Positions 8,479 through 16,246 of a DNA stretch of 64,000 nucleotides are shown piece after piece; the stretch's first letter is position 1, and the number at the start of each line of letters is the position of its first letter. A program made the position numbers and the translations under genes. The stretch comes from Paraburkholderia sp. PGU19. Its GTDB lineage: Bacteria > Pseudomonadota > Gammaproteobacteria > Burkholderiales > Burkholderiaceae. The DNA lies in assembly GCF_013426915.1 (NCBI RefSeq), contig NZ_AP023179.1:1426001-1490000 (forward strand), in the 5' to 3' direction. The notes beneath the pieces were generated by a model, which was not told the DNA's origin, made no database searches, and saw nothing but the letters and a program-made list of their open reading frames with translations.

Positions 8479-8622
8479 TGACGCGTCAAACAGCGGAAAC
8501 TGATTGTATCTCGTATTGTGAAAAAAGCGAACGCCATTGGAAATGATCCTCCAATCTCACTATTTGGCGGTTCATTGCGCATTGGGGCGGCTACGCGTTG
8601 GTATTACGCGTCAAACAGCGGA
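8479..8622. promoter_or_regulatory. Operator-like repeats in the IclR/lutA divergent region
   Basis: A 17-nt exact direct repeat, ACGCGTCAAACAGCGGA, occurs at 8481-8497 and 8606-8622. The first copy extends into the palindrome TTGACGCGTCAA (8479-8490). Between them, TGGAAATGATCCTCCA (8538-8553, within ATTGGA..TCCAAT) resembles the E. coli IclR box, which I recall as TGGAAATNATTTCCA. The second direct repeat ends 31 nt before the lutA start. The layout suggests joint control of both genes; the binding proteins are inferred. Confidence 0.65.
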
Positions 8623-8653
8623 TAATCGGGGACGTTTCCCCGGAGGAGCACTC

Positions 8654-9376
8654 ATGCGAGTCGGTTTTTTCGTCACCTGCCTGATCGATCTGATGCGCCC
8701 CGAAATCGGCTTCGCCGCGATCAAGCTGATCGAGCGCGCGGGCTACGAAGTGTTCGTGCCGCCGGCGCAAACGTGCTGCGGACAGCCGGCCTACAACTCC
8801 GGCGACAGGCGCATCGCGCGCGATCTCGCGGAAAAGACGCTGCGCGAGTTCGAGCAATACGATTACGTGGTCGTGCCGTCCGGTTCGTGCGGCGGGATGA
8901 TCCGCGCGCATTACGGCGATCTGTTCGCCAACGATCCCGAACTGATGGGACGCTTCGCGTGCCTGCGCCCGAAGGTCTACGAACTGACCGATTTTCTTGC
9001 CACCGTCGCGAAGGTCGAGCTGACGCCGGGCGAATTTCACGGGCCGGTGACGTATCACGACTCCTGTTCGGGGCTGCGCGAGCTGGGCGTCAAGCAGCAG
9101 CCGCGCGCTTTGCTCGCTCAGGTTGGCGTCGCCGTGACCGAGATGAAGGACTGCGAGCACTGCTGCGGCTTCGGCGGTACGTTTGCGGTGAAGTTCGGCG
9201 ATATCTCGACGGCCATCGTCGACGAGAAGTGCGCCAATATTCAGGCGAGCGGCACGCAAGCCGTCGTGCTGGGCGATCTCGGCTGCATGCTGAATATCGA
9301 AGGGCGCCTGCGGCGCACGGGCGACACGACGACGCGCGTGCTGCACATCGCGCAGGTTCTGGCAGGCGACGCTTGA
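8654..9376 (+). CDS. lutA: LutA/LldE-type (Fe-S)-binding protein
   Basis: Member of the CCG-domain family (LutA, LldE, GlcF C-terminus), a subunit of the LutABC-type L-lactate oxidation system or a related glycolate oxidase. The 240-aa protein has two cysteine-rich repeats, one at C41-C42 (TCCGQPAYNSG) and one near 168-172 (CEHCCGFGGTFAVKF), with CxxG-type motifs between them. The start has a GGAGGAG ribosome-binding site. It is followed after 79 bp by lutB. The neighbouring IclR regulator and shared operators suggest substrate-dependent induction. A lutC-like (LUD domain) gene is not present downstream. Confidence 0.9.
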   Translation: MRVGFFVTCLIDLMRPEIGFAAIKLIERAGYEVFVPPAQTCCGQPAYNSGDRRIARDLAEKTLREFEQYDYVVVPSGSCGGMIRAHYGDLFANDPELMGRFACLRPKVYELTDFLATVAKVELTPGEFHGPVTYHDSCSGLRELGVKQQPRALLAQVGVAVTEMKDCEHCCGFGGTFAVKFGDISTAIVDEKCANIQASGTQAVVLGDLGCMLNIEGRLRRTGDTTTRVLHIAQVLAGDA

Positions 9377-9455
9377 GCGCGGTTGAACGTTGTTCTTCGC
9401 CAGGCAAGTGATAGCAAGCGGTAACGCAAACCTATAACCGATCCCCAAGGCCGTC

Positions 9456-10868
9456 ATGCAAGTCCAAACGATGCAGTTCAAGGCGCGCGCGGGCCAGAAA
9501 CTCGCCGACCAGCGCCTTCAGCAGAACCTCACCAAGCTATCGACGAAATTCGTGTCGGCGCGCGCCTCGGCAATGCTGGCGATCGATTTCCCCGCCACCC
9601 GCGCCGCGCTCAAGGAACGCCGCAACCGCGCGCTGGAGAACCTCGACGTCTGGCTCGAGACCTTCGAGCGCGAGGCGACGCGGCGCGGCGTGACCGTGCT
9701 GTTTGCCGAGACGACGCAAGACGCAGCGAAGCTCGTCGCCGATATCGCGCGCAAGCACGACGTGAAGAAGGTGATCAAGACGAAGTCGATGGTGTCCGAG
9801 GAAATGCGCCTGAACGAGGTGCTTGGACAGATGGGCGTGCAGTCGATCGAAACCGACCTCGGCGAATACATTCTGCAGATCAACGACAACGAGCCACCGA
9901 GCCACATCATCGCGCCCGTCGTCCACAAGGACAAGGAGGAGATCGCTGACCTCTTTGCGAAGACCCACCAGAAGCCGCGTCTGACGGAGATTCCCGAGAT
10001 GACGCGCGAGGCCCGCGAGGTGCTGCGTCCGCACTTCATGACAGCCGACATGGGCGTGACGGGTGGCAACTTCGTGATCGCGGAGACAGGTTCGGTCGCG
10101 CTCGTGACCAACGAAGGCAACGAAGGGATGTGCACGGTGATGCCGCGCGTGCACGTCGCGGTCACGGGCATCGAAAAGGTGCTGCCGACGCTCGAGGATC
10201 TCGCGACGGCCATGCGTCTGTTGCCGCGCTCAGCGACGGGGCAGGACGTGTCGAACTATTTCTCCGTGCTGACGGGGCCGCGACGCGCAGGCGACCAGGA
10301 CGGGCCGGAACATATGTATGTGGTGCTCGTCGACGGCGGGCGCACCGGGCTGATCGGCGGCGACTTTCAGGAGATGCTGCGCTGTATCCGCTGCGGCGCG
10401 TGCATGAACCATTGCCCCGTGTATCAGAAGGTCGGCGGACACACGTATGGCTGGGTCTATCCGGGGCCGATGGGCTCGGTGCTGACGCCGAGCTATGTCG
10501 GCATCGAAAAGGCGCTCGATCTGCCGCAGGCCGCGACGCTATGCGGTGAATGCAATAGCGTGTGCCCGGTCGGCATTCCGCTGTCGGATTTGCTGCGCAA
10601 GCTGCGCGAGCGGCAAGTGGAGCGGCATCTGCGGCCGTGGCAGGAGCGCTACGGGCTCGCCGTCTGGGGCTATCTGGCGATGCATCCGACGGCGTACCGG
10701 CTTTTCACGAAGGTCGCGGTGCGGATTCTCGAGAAGATGGGCGGCAACCGGAAGTCGATCGCGAAGCTGCCGCTTGGCGCGGGCTGGACGAATACGCGCG
10801 AGATGCCGGCGCCCGTAGGCCGGACGTTCCGCGAACTCTACGCCGCGAGCAAGACACATATCGGGTAA
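9456..10868 (+). CDS. lutB: LutB/LldF-type iron-sulfur protein
   Basis: Partner of LutA in lactate utilisation; it joins an N-terminal LUD domain with two [4Fe-4S] clusters that pass electrons on. The 470-aa protein has the LUD region (about 60-300), cluster motif CIRCGACMNHCP (C310, C313, C316, C320), a second motif CGECNSVCP (C363, C366, C370) and a C-terminal region of about 95 aa typical of LutB. The start at 9456 is chosen over an in-frame ATG at 9471 because the family begins with a short basic segment. It is followed 26 bp later by a strong hairpin, so the operon as seen holds lutA and lutB only. Confidence 0.92.
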   Translation: MQVQTMQFKARAGQKLADQRLQQNLTKLSTKFVSARASAMLAIDFPATRAALKERRNRALENLDVWLETFEREATRRGVTVLFAETTQDAAKLVADIARKHDVKKVIKTKSMVSEEMRLNEVLGQMGVQSIETDLGEYILQINDNEPPSHIIAPVVHKDKEEIADLFAKTHQKPRLTEIPEMTREAREVLRPHFMTADMGVTGGNFVIAETGSVALVTNEGNEGMCTVMPRVHVAVTGIEKVLPTLEDLATAMRLLPRSATGQDVSNYFSVLTGPRRAGDQDGPEHMYVVLVDGGRTGLIGGDFQEMLRCIRCGACMNHCPVYQKVGGHTYGWVYPGPMGSVLTPSYVGIEKALDLPQAATLCGECNSVCPVGIPLSDLLRKLRERQVERHLRPWQERYGLAVWGYLAMHPTAYRLFTKVAVRILEKMGGNRKSIAKLPLGAGWTNTREMPAPVGRTFRELYAASKTHIG

Positions 10869-10894
10869 CGCGCTCCTTTGCGCGCCGAAATTGA

Positions 10895-10928
10895 AAGAGG
10901 CTGCATCGCAGGTGCGATGCAGCCTCTT
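10895..10928. terminator. Perfect 16-bp palindromic hairpin after lutB
   Basis: AAGAGGCTGCATCGCA and its exact complement are separated by only GG. The 3' side runs into CTTCTTCATT, so the T-tract is interrupted. It lies between lutB (plus) and the convergent lipoprotein gene (minus) and probably ends both transcripts. Confidence 0.75.
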
Positions 10929-10975
10929 CTTCATTGAGCGTCAGCGCGGACGGCTTTGATTTTCGTCCCCGGCGG

Positions 10976-11512
10976 TCAATGCGGTCTGCCGCCTTCGTTG
11001 TTCCACGCCTGCCCGCCGCGATTGCCGTCGCGACTGCTCCCACCTTGCTGCTGCCCCGCGCCTGCCTGCACGGGCGGACGGTTGCCGTGATAGCCGCCGC
11101 CCGAGTTGCCACCGGGGTTGGGTGGCGGCGGATTGCCTGCCTGCGGCGGCTGACCGCGCGGCGGGCCGCCATTGTTGCCGTTGCCGCCCCGGCCGTTGCC
11201 GTTCCAGTTGCCGCGGTCGCCGCGGTCGCGATTGTAATTTCCGTGGTCGTAGCCACGTCCGCCCCAATAGCGGCGGTCATAGTCGGAGCCCGAGTATCCG
11301 CCCCCGCCGAAGCCAAGGAACAGACTCGATTGCACGGGCGGTTCGGCGTATCCGTAGGCGGGGGCGGGTGCGCCGTAGCCGTCGTAATAGCCGTCGTTGT
11401 AGCCATAGCCCGCCGGCTGGCCGCCGTACGGATAAGCAACGCATCCGCTGAGAGCGGCGACTGCGCAGAGTGCAACGGCAGCAGGAGCGAAAGAAGGAAT
11501 AAGACGTTTCAT
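10976..11512 (-). CDS. Gly/Asn/Tyr-rich outer-membrane lipoprotein, hypothetical
   Basis: 178-aa protein with a lipoprotein signal (MKRLIPSFAP..AALSGC, lipid cysteine near C24), then a low-complexity region rich in Gly, Tyr, Asn, Pro and Arg (GYNDGYYDGYG, GNWNGNGRGGNGNNGG, NPPPPNPGGNSGGG). No catalytic domain is visible. Proteins of this kind are common in Burkholderiaceae envelopes and are thought to be surface or periplasmic; function unknown. The start at 11512 is chosen because it places the signal peptide at the N-terminus. A short Gly-rich lipoprotein of similar style lies at 37999-38376. Confidence 0.8.
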   Translation of the reverse strand: MKRLIPSFAPAAVALCAVAALSGCVAYPYGGQPAGYGYNDGYYDGYGAPAPAYGYAEPPVQSSLFLGFGGGGYSGSDYDRRYWGGRGYDHGNYNRDRGDRGNWNGNGRGGNGNNGGPPRGQPPQAGNPPPPNPGGNSGGGYHGNRPPVQAGAGQQQGGSSRDGNRGGQAWNNEGGRPH

Positions 11513-11788
11513 TTGAGTGTTAAGACAAGCGAGAGGTGCGTGTCTATCCATGTAGCTAGTTGTACCGCCTGCTGAGTATTACCTGTGTGTGCTTTTGTAA
11601 GGAGATCTTTCGGCGGTCGAAAGACTGTCGTCGGCACTTTGCAAATCCGCTTCGCAATCCCGACTGTTCATCCGGGCGCAACGCAGTGTTCCGTTGGGGC
11701 GGGTTTTTCCGGATTGCGTCCTCGGCTACCATTTCGACTGGGCAAAGTGCGTCTGTGCACTGTGGCCCGCTTAAAGAGAAACGACATC

Positions 11789-12016
11789 ATGAAAAAGAAA
11801 ATATCGGTGTATTGGCCATTAGCCATCGTTGTGCCGCTTGCGGCTGTTGCTTACCTGCATCTGTATAACGGCGCGGCTACGCAGTCGCCGCTTGCTGCCG
11901 AGCGCGTGTCGGCCGAACTGGCTCGTACGGTTTCGTATGGATTCGTCGGCGGCGAGGCTGCGATGCCCGCTGACGTGCTGCCCGCAACGGCGCGCATGTC
12001 CGCACAGCCGATGTAA
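11789..12016 (+). CDS. Small membrane-anchored hypothetical protein
   Basis: 75-aa protein. MKKKISVYWPLAIVVPLAAVAYLHLY is a basic start followed by one hydrophobic segment (about 7-25), so it is either an inner-membrane anchor or an uncleaved signal. The remaining 50 residues are Ala-rich without a known motif. An AGAGAA sequence lies upstream. The frame stays open further 5', but that part lacks coding character and AT-rich promoter-like DNA precedes it. No function can be assigned. Confidence 0.55.
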   Translation: MKKKISVYWPLAIVVPLAAVAYLHLYNGAATQSPLAAERVSAELARTVSYGFVGGEAAMPADVLPATARMSAQPM

Positions 12017-12119
12017 TCGGCATGGCCGCTGGCGCGCCGCCGGCGTGATTTTGCATGGCTTTGTATAATCGCGGCACCGTTTCACCACATATGACACTTG
12101 CGGCTGAGCCGCTCAGCCA

Positions 12120-12650
12120 TTGATGAAAACCGTCGCCATCTGCTTCGTGTGCCTTGGGAACATTTGCCGTTCTCCGACTGCGGAAGGCGTCATGCGGCAC
12201 CAGCTGGCCGACGCGCAGCTTGCGGATCGCGTGATCGTGGACTCTGCGGGTACGGGCGACTGGCACATCGGCGAAGCGCCGGACGAGCGCGCGCAGCGCG
12301 CCGCAAAAAATCGCGGTTACGATTTGTCGATATTTCGCGGCCGTCAGATCACCGCTGCCGATTTCGAGCGCTTCGATCTGATCATTGCGATGGACGACAA
12401 AAACGTCACCGCGCTCAGACAAATCTGTCCGGCGGCACAGCGCAACAAGATTCGTCTGCTGATGGAATTTGCGATTGACGCGGACGCGCCGGACGCGAAC
12501 GGCGCGGAAAAACGCGCGCCAGGTTTCGATGCACGCGAGGTCGTCGATCCATACTTCGGCGGCGGCGAGGGCTTCGAAATCGTGCTGGACCAGTGCGAAG
12601 CCGCCTGTCGTGGACTGATCGCGGCGCTGCGGCCCCAATTGACCCCGTAG
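12120..12650 (+). CDS. Low-molecular-weight protein-tyrosine phosphatase
   Basis: Cytoplasmic phosphatase of the LMW-PTP family. The P-loop VCLGNICRSPT gives the CX5R signature (C11 to R17), and the general acid lies in VVDPYF (about D143). The 176-aa length is slightly above the usual 150-160 because of an insert around 118-140 (DADAPDANGAEKRAPG). There are two adjacent ATG codons (12120 and 12123) and the choice is arbitrary. It lies just upstream of iscR but has no polysaccharide gene neighbours, so a Wzb role is not supported. Confidence 0.9.
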   Translation: MMKTVAICFVCLGNICRSPTAEGVMRHQLADAQLADRVIVDSAGTGDWHIGEAPDERAQRAAKNRGYDLSIFRGRQITAADFERFDLIIAMDDKNVTALRQICPAAQRNKIRLLMEFAIDADAPDANGAEKRAPGFDAREVVDPYFGGGEGFEIVLDQCEAACRGLIAALRPQLTP

Positions 12651-12691
12651 ACAAGTTTTTCGTTAAGTAAATGACCCAAATCGAGATAGGG

Positions 12692-12743
12692 ATACTTGAC
12701 TAAATCTGTCATGTATTTATACTTGACCAAACTTGTCGAGAAT
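12692..12743 (+). promoter_or_regulatory. isc promoter with two IscR type-1 sites
   Basis: -35 TTGACT (12696-12701) and -10 TATACT (12718-12723) with 16-nt spacing, about 37 bp before the iscR start. A 25-bp site at 12692-12716 (ATACTTGACT..GTCATGTAT) closely fits the type-1 IscR consensus as I recall it (ATASYYGACT..AGTCRRSTAT). A second related site starts ATACTTGACC at 12719-12743. They overlap the -35 and -10 respectively, which predicts repression by [2Fe-2S]-IscR. Confidence 0.85.
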
Positions 12744-12760
12744 TGCGGTTCCCACCACAT

Positions 12761-13285
12761 ATGAGACTCACCACGAAAGGCCGTTTCGCCGTCACGGCGA
12801 TGATCGACCTGGCATTGCGCCAGGAGCAGGGCCCGGTGACGCTTGCGGGTATCAGCCAGCGCCAACACATCTCCCTGTCCTACCTCGAGCAGCTGTTTGG
12901 CAAGCTGCGCCGTCACGAGATCGTCGAATCCGTGCGCGGGCCGGGCGGCGGCTACAACCTCGCGCGCCGCGCGGAGGATGTGACGGTCGCGGACATCATC
13001 ATCGCCGTCGACGAGCCGCTCGATGCCACCCAATGCGGCGGCAAGGGTTCGTGCGAGGGCACGAAGCATCACGACGGCCATTGCATGACGCATGAGCTGT
13101 GGTCGACGCTGAACCAGAAGATGGTCGAGTATCTCGACTCTGTTTCCCTGAAAGACCTGGTCGACCAGCAGCGCTCGCGCGAAGGTTCGACGGCGGTGCT
13201 GCGCGACCGGCGTACCGAAGCGCCCGCCGTGGAGCCGCGCGCGGTGCCGAAAGGGCCGAATTCCGTTTTCAACATGGCCGGCTGA
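12761..13285 (+). CDS. iscR: Fe-S cluster assembly regulator IscR
   Basis: Rrf2-family repressor that binds a [2Fe-2S] cluster and represses the isc operon when Fe-S is sufficient. 174 aa; winged helix-turn-helix at about 1-60 (ISLSYLEQLFGKLR), then cluster ligands C92, C98 and C108 with the following H111 (CMTH). Compared with E. coli (C92, C98, C104, H107, from memory) the last gap is four residues longer and His-rich (KHHDGHC). The C-terminus has an Arg/Ala/Pro tail. The start at 12761 is preferred to an upstream in-frame ATG at 12743 because it matches family N-termini (MRLTTKGRFAV). Confidence 0.96.
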   Translation: MRLTTKGRFAVTAMIDLALRQEQGPVTLAGISQRQHISLSYLEQLFGKLRRHEIVESVRGPGGGYNLARRAEDVTVADIIIAVDEPLDATQCGGKGSCEGTKHHDGHCMTHELWSTLNQKMVEYLDSVSLKDLVDQQRSREGSTAVLRDRRTEAPAVEPRAVPKGPNSVFNMAG

Positions 13286-13352
13286 CAGAGCGCGCAAAGA
13301 CGCGAACGCCAGAACCATGAAGCCATAAGCACTGATGTCCCCGGAGCGATTG

Positions 13353-14576
13353 ATGAACAACGACATTCCCCACCTGCCCATTTACATGGACTACAGCGCA
13401 ACGACGCCCGTCGATCCGCGCGTGGTGGACAAGATGATTCCGTACCTGCGCGAGCAGTTCGGCAACCCTGCATCGCGCAGCCACGCATACGGCTGGGACG
13501 CGGAACGTGCCGTCGAGGAAGCGCGCGAGAACGTCGCCGCGCTCGTCAACGCCGACCCGCGCGAAATCATCTGGACGTCGGGCGCGACTGAATCGGACAA
13601 CCTCGCGATCAAGGGCGCCGCGCACTTCTACAAGGGCAAGGGGAAGCACATCATCACCGTGAAGACCGAGCACAAGGCTGTGCTCGATACCACGCGTGAA
13701 CTGGAGCGCGAAGGCTACGAAGTCACGTATCTCGACGTGAAGGACGACGGTCTGATCGACCTCGACGTGTTCAAGGCCGCGCTGCGTCCGGACACGATCC
13801 TCGTTTCCGTCATGCACGTGAACAACGAGATCGGCGTCGTCCAGGATATCGAGACGATCGGCGAAATCTGCCGCGAAAAGGGCATCATTTTCCACGTCGA
13901 CGCAGCACAGGCTACTGGCAAGGTCGAAATCGACCTGCAGAAGCTGAAGGTCGACCTGATGTCGTTCTCGGCGCACAAGACATATGGCCCGAAGGGCATC
14001 GGCGCGCTGTACGTGCGCCGCAAGCCGCGCGTGCGCATCGAAGCGCAGATGCACGGCGGCGGTCACGAGCGCGGCATGCGTTCGGGCACGCTGGCTACAC
14101 ACCAGATCGTCGGCATGGGCGAGGCGTTCCGTATCGCGCGTGAAGAAATGGCGACGGAAAACGAACGCATCCGCATGCTGCGCGACAAGCTGCTGCGCGG
14201 CCTGCGAGAGATCGAAGAAACGTATGTGAATGGCGACATGGAAAAGCGTGTCCCGCACAACCTGAACATCAGCTTCAACTTCGTCGAAGGCGAGTCGCTG
14301 ATCATGGCGGTGAAGGACGTGGCCGTGTCGTCGGGCTCGGCTTGCACGTCGGCATCGCTTGAGCCGTCGTACGTGCTGCGCGCACTTGGCCGCAACGACG
14401 AACTGGCACACAGTTCGATCCGCTTCACGGTCGGCCGCTTCACGACGGAACAGGACGTCGATTACGTCATCAACCTGCTGAAGAGCAAGATTGCGAAGTT
14501 GCGCGATCTGTCGCCGCTGTGGGAAATGCACAAGGACGGCATCGATCTGTCGACGATTCAATGGGCCGCGCACTAA
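13353..14576 (+). CDS. iscS: Cysteine desulfurase IscS
   Basis: PLP enzyme that takes sulfur from L-cysteine and passes it as persulfide to IscU and other acceptors. 407 aa. The PLP lysine is K209 in [12 protein letters not shown] and the persulfide cysteine is C331 in [14 protein letters not shown], both close to E. coli numbering. The start at 13353 follows CCGGAGCGATTG; an ATG 18 nt upstream in frame is less likely. Second gene of the isc operon, 67 bp after iscR. Confidence 0.98.
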   Translation: MNNDIPHLPIYMDYSATTPVDPRVVDKMIPYLREQFGNPASRSHAYGWDAERAVEEARENVAALVNADPREIIWTSGATESDNLAIKGAAHFYKGKGKHIITVKTEHKAVLDTTRELEREGYEVTYLDVKDDGLIDLDVFKAALRPDTILVSVMHVNNEIGVVQDIETIGEICREKGIIFHVDAAQATGKVEIDLQKLKVDLMSFSAHKTYGPKGIGALYVRRKPRVRIEAQMHGGGHERGMRSGTLATHQIVGMGEAFRIAREEMATENERIRMLRDKLLRGLREIEETYVNGDMEKRVPHNLNISFNFVEGESLIMAVKDVAVSSGSACTSASLEPSYVLRALGRNDELAHSSIRFTVGRFTTEQDVDYVINLLKSKIAKLRDLSPLWEMHKDGIDLSTIQWAAH

Positions 14577-14635
14577 GCGCGCCTTGAATTACTCGGCAAA
14601 CGCACGCAGGTTGAATCGAATCAAGGAGTCACAAA

Positions 14636-15052
14636 ATGGCATATAGCGAAAAGGTTCTGGATCACTACGAAAACCCGCGCAACGTCGGTTCGTTCTCGAA
14701 GGACGACGACGCGGTTGGCACCGGCATGGTCGGCGCGCCCGCTTGCGGCGACGTGATGAAGCTGCAGATTCGCGTGGGCGCGGATGGCGTGATCGAAGAC
14801 GCGAAGTTCAAGACGTACGGCTGCGGTTCGGCCATCGCGTCGAGCTCGCTCGTCACGGAGTGGGTGAAGGGCAAGACGCTGGATCAGGCGCTCACGATCA
14901 AGAACACGCAGATCGCGGAAGAGCTGGCGCTGCCGCCCGTGAAGATCCACTGTTCGATCCTCGCGGAAGACGCGATCAAGGCGGCCGTCGCCGACTACAA
15001 GCAGCGTCACGGCGAAACGGCTGACGCAGCGAAGGCCGAGCAATCGGCTTAA
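14636..15052 (+). CDS. iscU: Fe-S cluster scaffold IscU
   Basis: Scaffold on which [2Fe-2S] and [4Fe-4S] clusters are built from IscS sulfur. 138 aa. Ligands C37 (with D39), C63 and C106 are present, and the HscA recognition motif LPPVK is at 99-103. The ribosome-binding site is AAGGAG. It lies 59 bp after iscS. The C-terminus has a short extra tail (DAAKAEQSA). Confidence 0.98.
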   Translation: MAYSEKVLDHYENPRNVGSFSKDDDAVGTGMVGAPACGDVMKLQIRVGADGVIEDAKFKTYGCGSAIASSSLVTEWVKGKTLDQALTIKNTQIAEELALPPVKIHCSILAEDAIKAAVADYKQRHGETADAAKAEQSA

Positions 15053-15189
15053 GACGCGGTCGAGCGTCGGGAGTGGCACGGCGACGCGTCGATAGTGGCT
15101 ATCGGCGCCCGCCGGAACGATTTGGGAAGCAGGCAGGGTCGCGATACGCGTCGTGAGGAACGACGGCGTGCCGCACATTGAGAAACGCT

Positions 15190-15513
15190 ATGGCAATTAC
15201 GTTGACCGAAAAGGCAGCACAACACGTGCAGAAATATCTGGTCCGGCGCGGCAAGGGCGTCGGGCTGCGGCTTGGTGTGCGCACGACGGGTTGCTCGGGC
15301 CTCGCGTACAAGCTCGAGTATGTCGATGAACTCGCGCCCGAAGACGAAGTGTTCGAATGCAAGGGCGTGAAGATCGTAGTGGACCCGAAGAGCCTCGCTT
15401 ATATCGACGGCACGGAACTCGACTTTGCACGCGAAGGGCTGAACGAAGGCTTCAGGTTCAACAACCCGAATGTGAAGGACGAGTGCGGCTGCGGCGAATC
15501 GTTCCGCGTGTAA
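15190..15513 (+). CDS. iscA: Fe-S assembly A-type carrier IscA
   Basis: A-type carrier that accepts or delivers Fe-S clusters or iron. 107 aa with the three conserved cysteines C35 (TGCSGLAY), C99 and C101 (ECGCG). The start at 15190 ([10 protein letters not shown]) matches the family; an upstream in-frame ATG at 15178 would add four residues. The 137-bp gap after iscU is larger than elsewhere in the operon. A terminator-like hairpin follows the stop. Confidence 0.97.
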   Translation: MAITLTEKAAQHVQKYLVRRGKGVGLRLGVRTTGCSGLAYKLEYVDELAPEDEVFECKGVKIVVDPKSLAYIDGTELDFAREGLNEGFRFNNPNVKDECGCGESFRV

Positions 15514-15530
15514 GCGCGCGAGTCATGCTG

Positions 15531-15556
15531 AAAAGGCGGCCTGTGCCGCCTTTTTT
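15531..15556 (+). terminator. Intrinsic terminator between iscA and hscB
   Basis: AAAAGGCGGC, a 4-nt loop, then GCCGCC followed by six T (15551-15556). The 6-bp GC stem with a T-tract is a good terminator inside what is normally one operon. It could reduce expression of hscBA-fdx relative to iscSUA. Confidence 0.75.
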
Positions 15557-15625
15557 CAATTTCGCCGCGCACCTGGCGCGCGCTTCGGCGCTGCCCTGCG
15601 CGCATCGCATGGACAAAGTAACCTG

Positions 15626-16153
15626 ATGGCCTCGCTGAACGACAGTCACTTCGAACTCTTCAATCTGCCCGAGCAATTCGCGCTCGATGCATCCGCATTG
15701 GATCACGCGTATCGCACGGTGCAGGCGCAAGTGCATCCGGACCGTTTCGCCGCCGCGGGCGACGCGCAAAAGCGCATCGCCATGCAGTGGGCCACACGCA
15801 CGAACGAGGCGTACCAGACGCTGCGCGATCCGTTGAAACGCGCGCGCTATCTGCTGTCGCTGCGTGGCATCGATGTCGGCGCGGAGAACAACACGGCGAT
15901 GGAGCCGGCGTTCCTGATGCAGCAGATGGAATGGCGGGAGAACATCGAGGACGCGTCGGCGGCGAAGAACGTCGATGCGCTCGATTCACTGCTCGCCGAG
16001 TTGCGCGACGAAGAAAAGGTGCGCTTCACGAAGCTGGCCGCATTGCTCGACAGCGGCTCGAATCAGGCGGCGGGCGAGGCGGTGCGGCAACTGATGTTCA
16101 TCGAGCGCGTAGCCGCCGAGATCGGCACGCAGATCGAGCGGCTCGACGTCTGA
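15626..16153 (+). CDS. hscB: Co-chaperone HscB
   Basis: J-domain protein that brings IscU to HscA and stimulates its ATPase. 175 aa; J domain at the N-terminus with the HPD motif at 37-39 (QVHPDRF), and a C-terminal three-helix IscU-binding domain. It lies 112 bp after iscA, past the internal terminator, and 93 bp before hscA. Confidence 0.96.
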   Translation: MASLNDSHFELFNLPEQFALDASALDHAYRTVQAQVHPDRFAAAGDAQKRIAMQWATRTNEAYQTLRDPLKRARYLLSLRGIDVGAENNTAMEPAFLMQQMEWRENIEDASAAKNVDALDSLLAELRDEEKVRFTKLAALLDSGSNQAAGEAVRQLMFIERVAAEIGTQIERLDV

Positions 16154-16246
16154 GGCCGCCTGGCGCGGCCCGACGAACTAGCCCAATCACCACGCGAACC
16201 AACACGATCAGGACCGGGGCGAAGCAAGCTCCGAAGAAGATTCCAG

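Noticed and set aside
10934..11575. Ala/Val/Arg-rich plus-strand frame
   Set aside because: Antisense to the Gly-rich lipoprotein gene, which has a clear lipobox and signal peptide.
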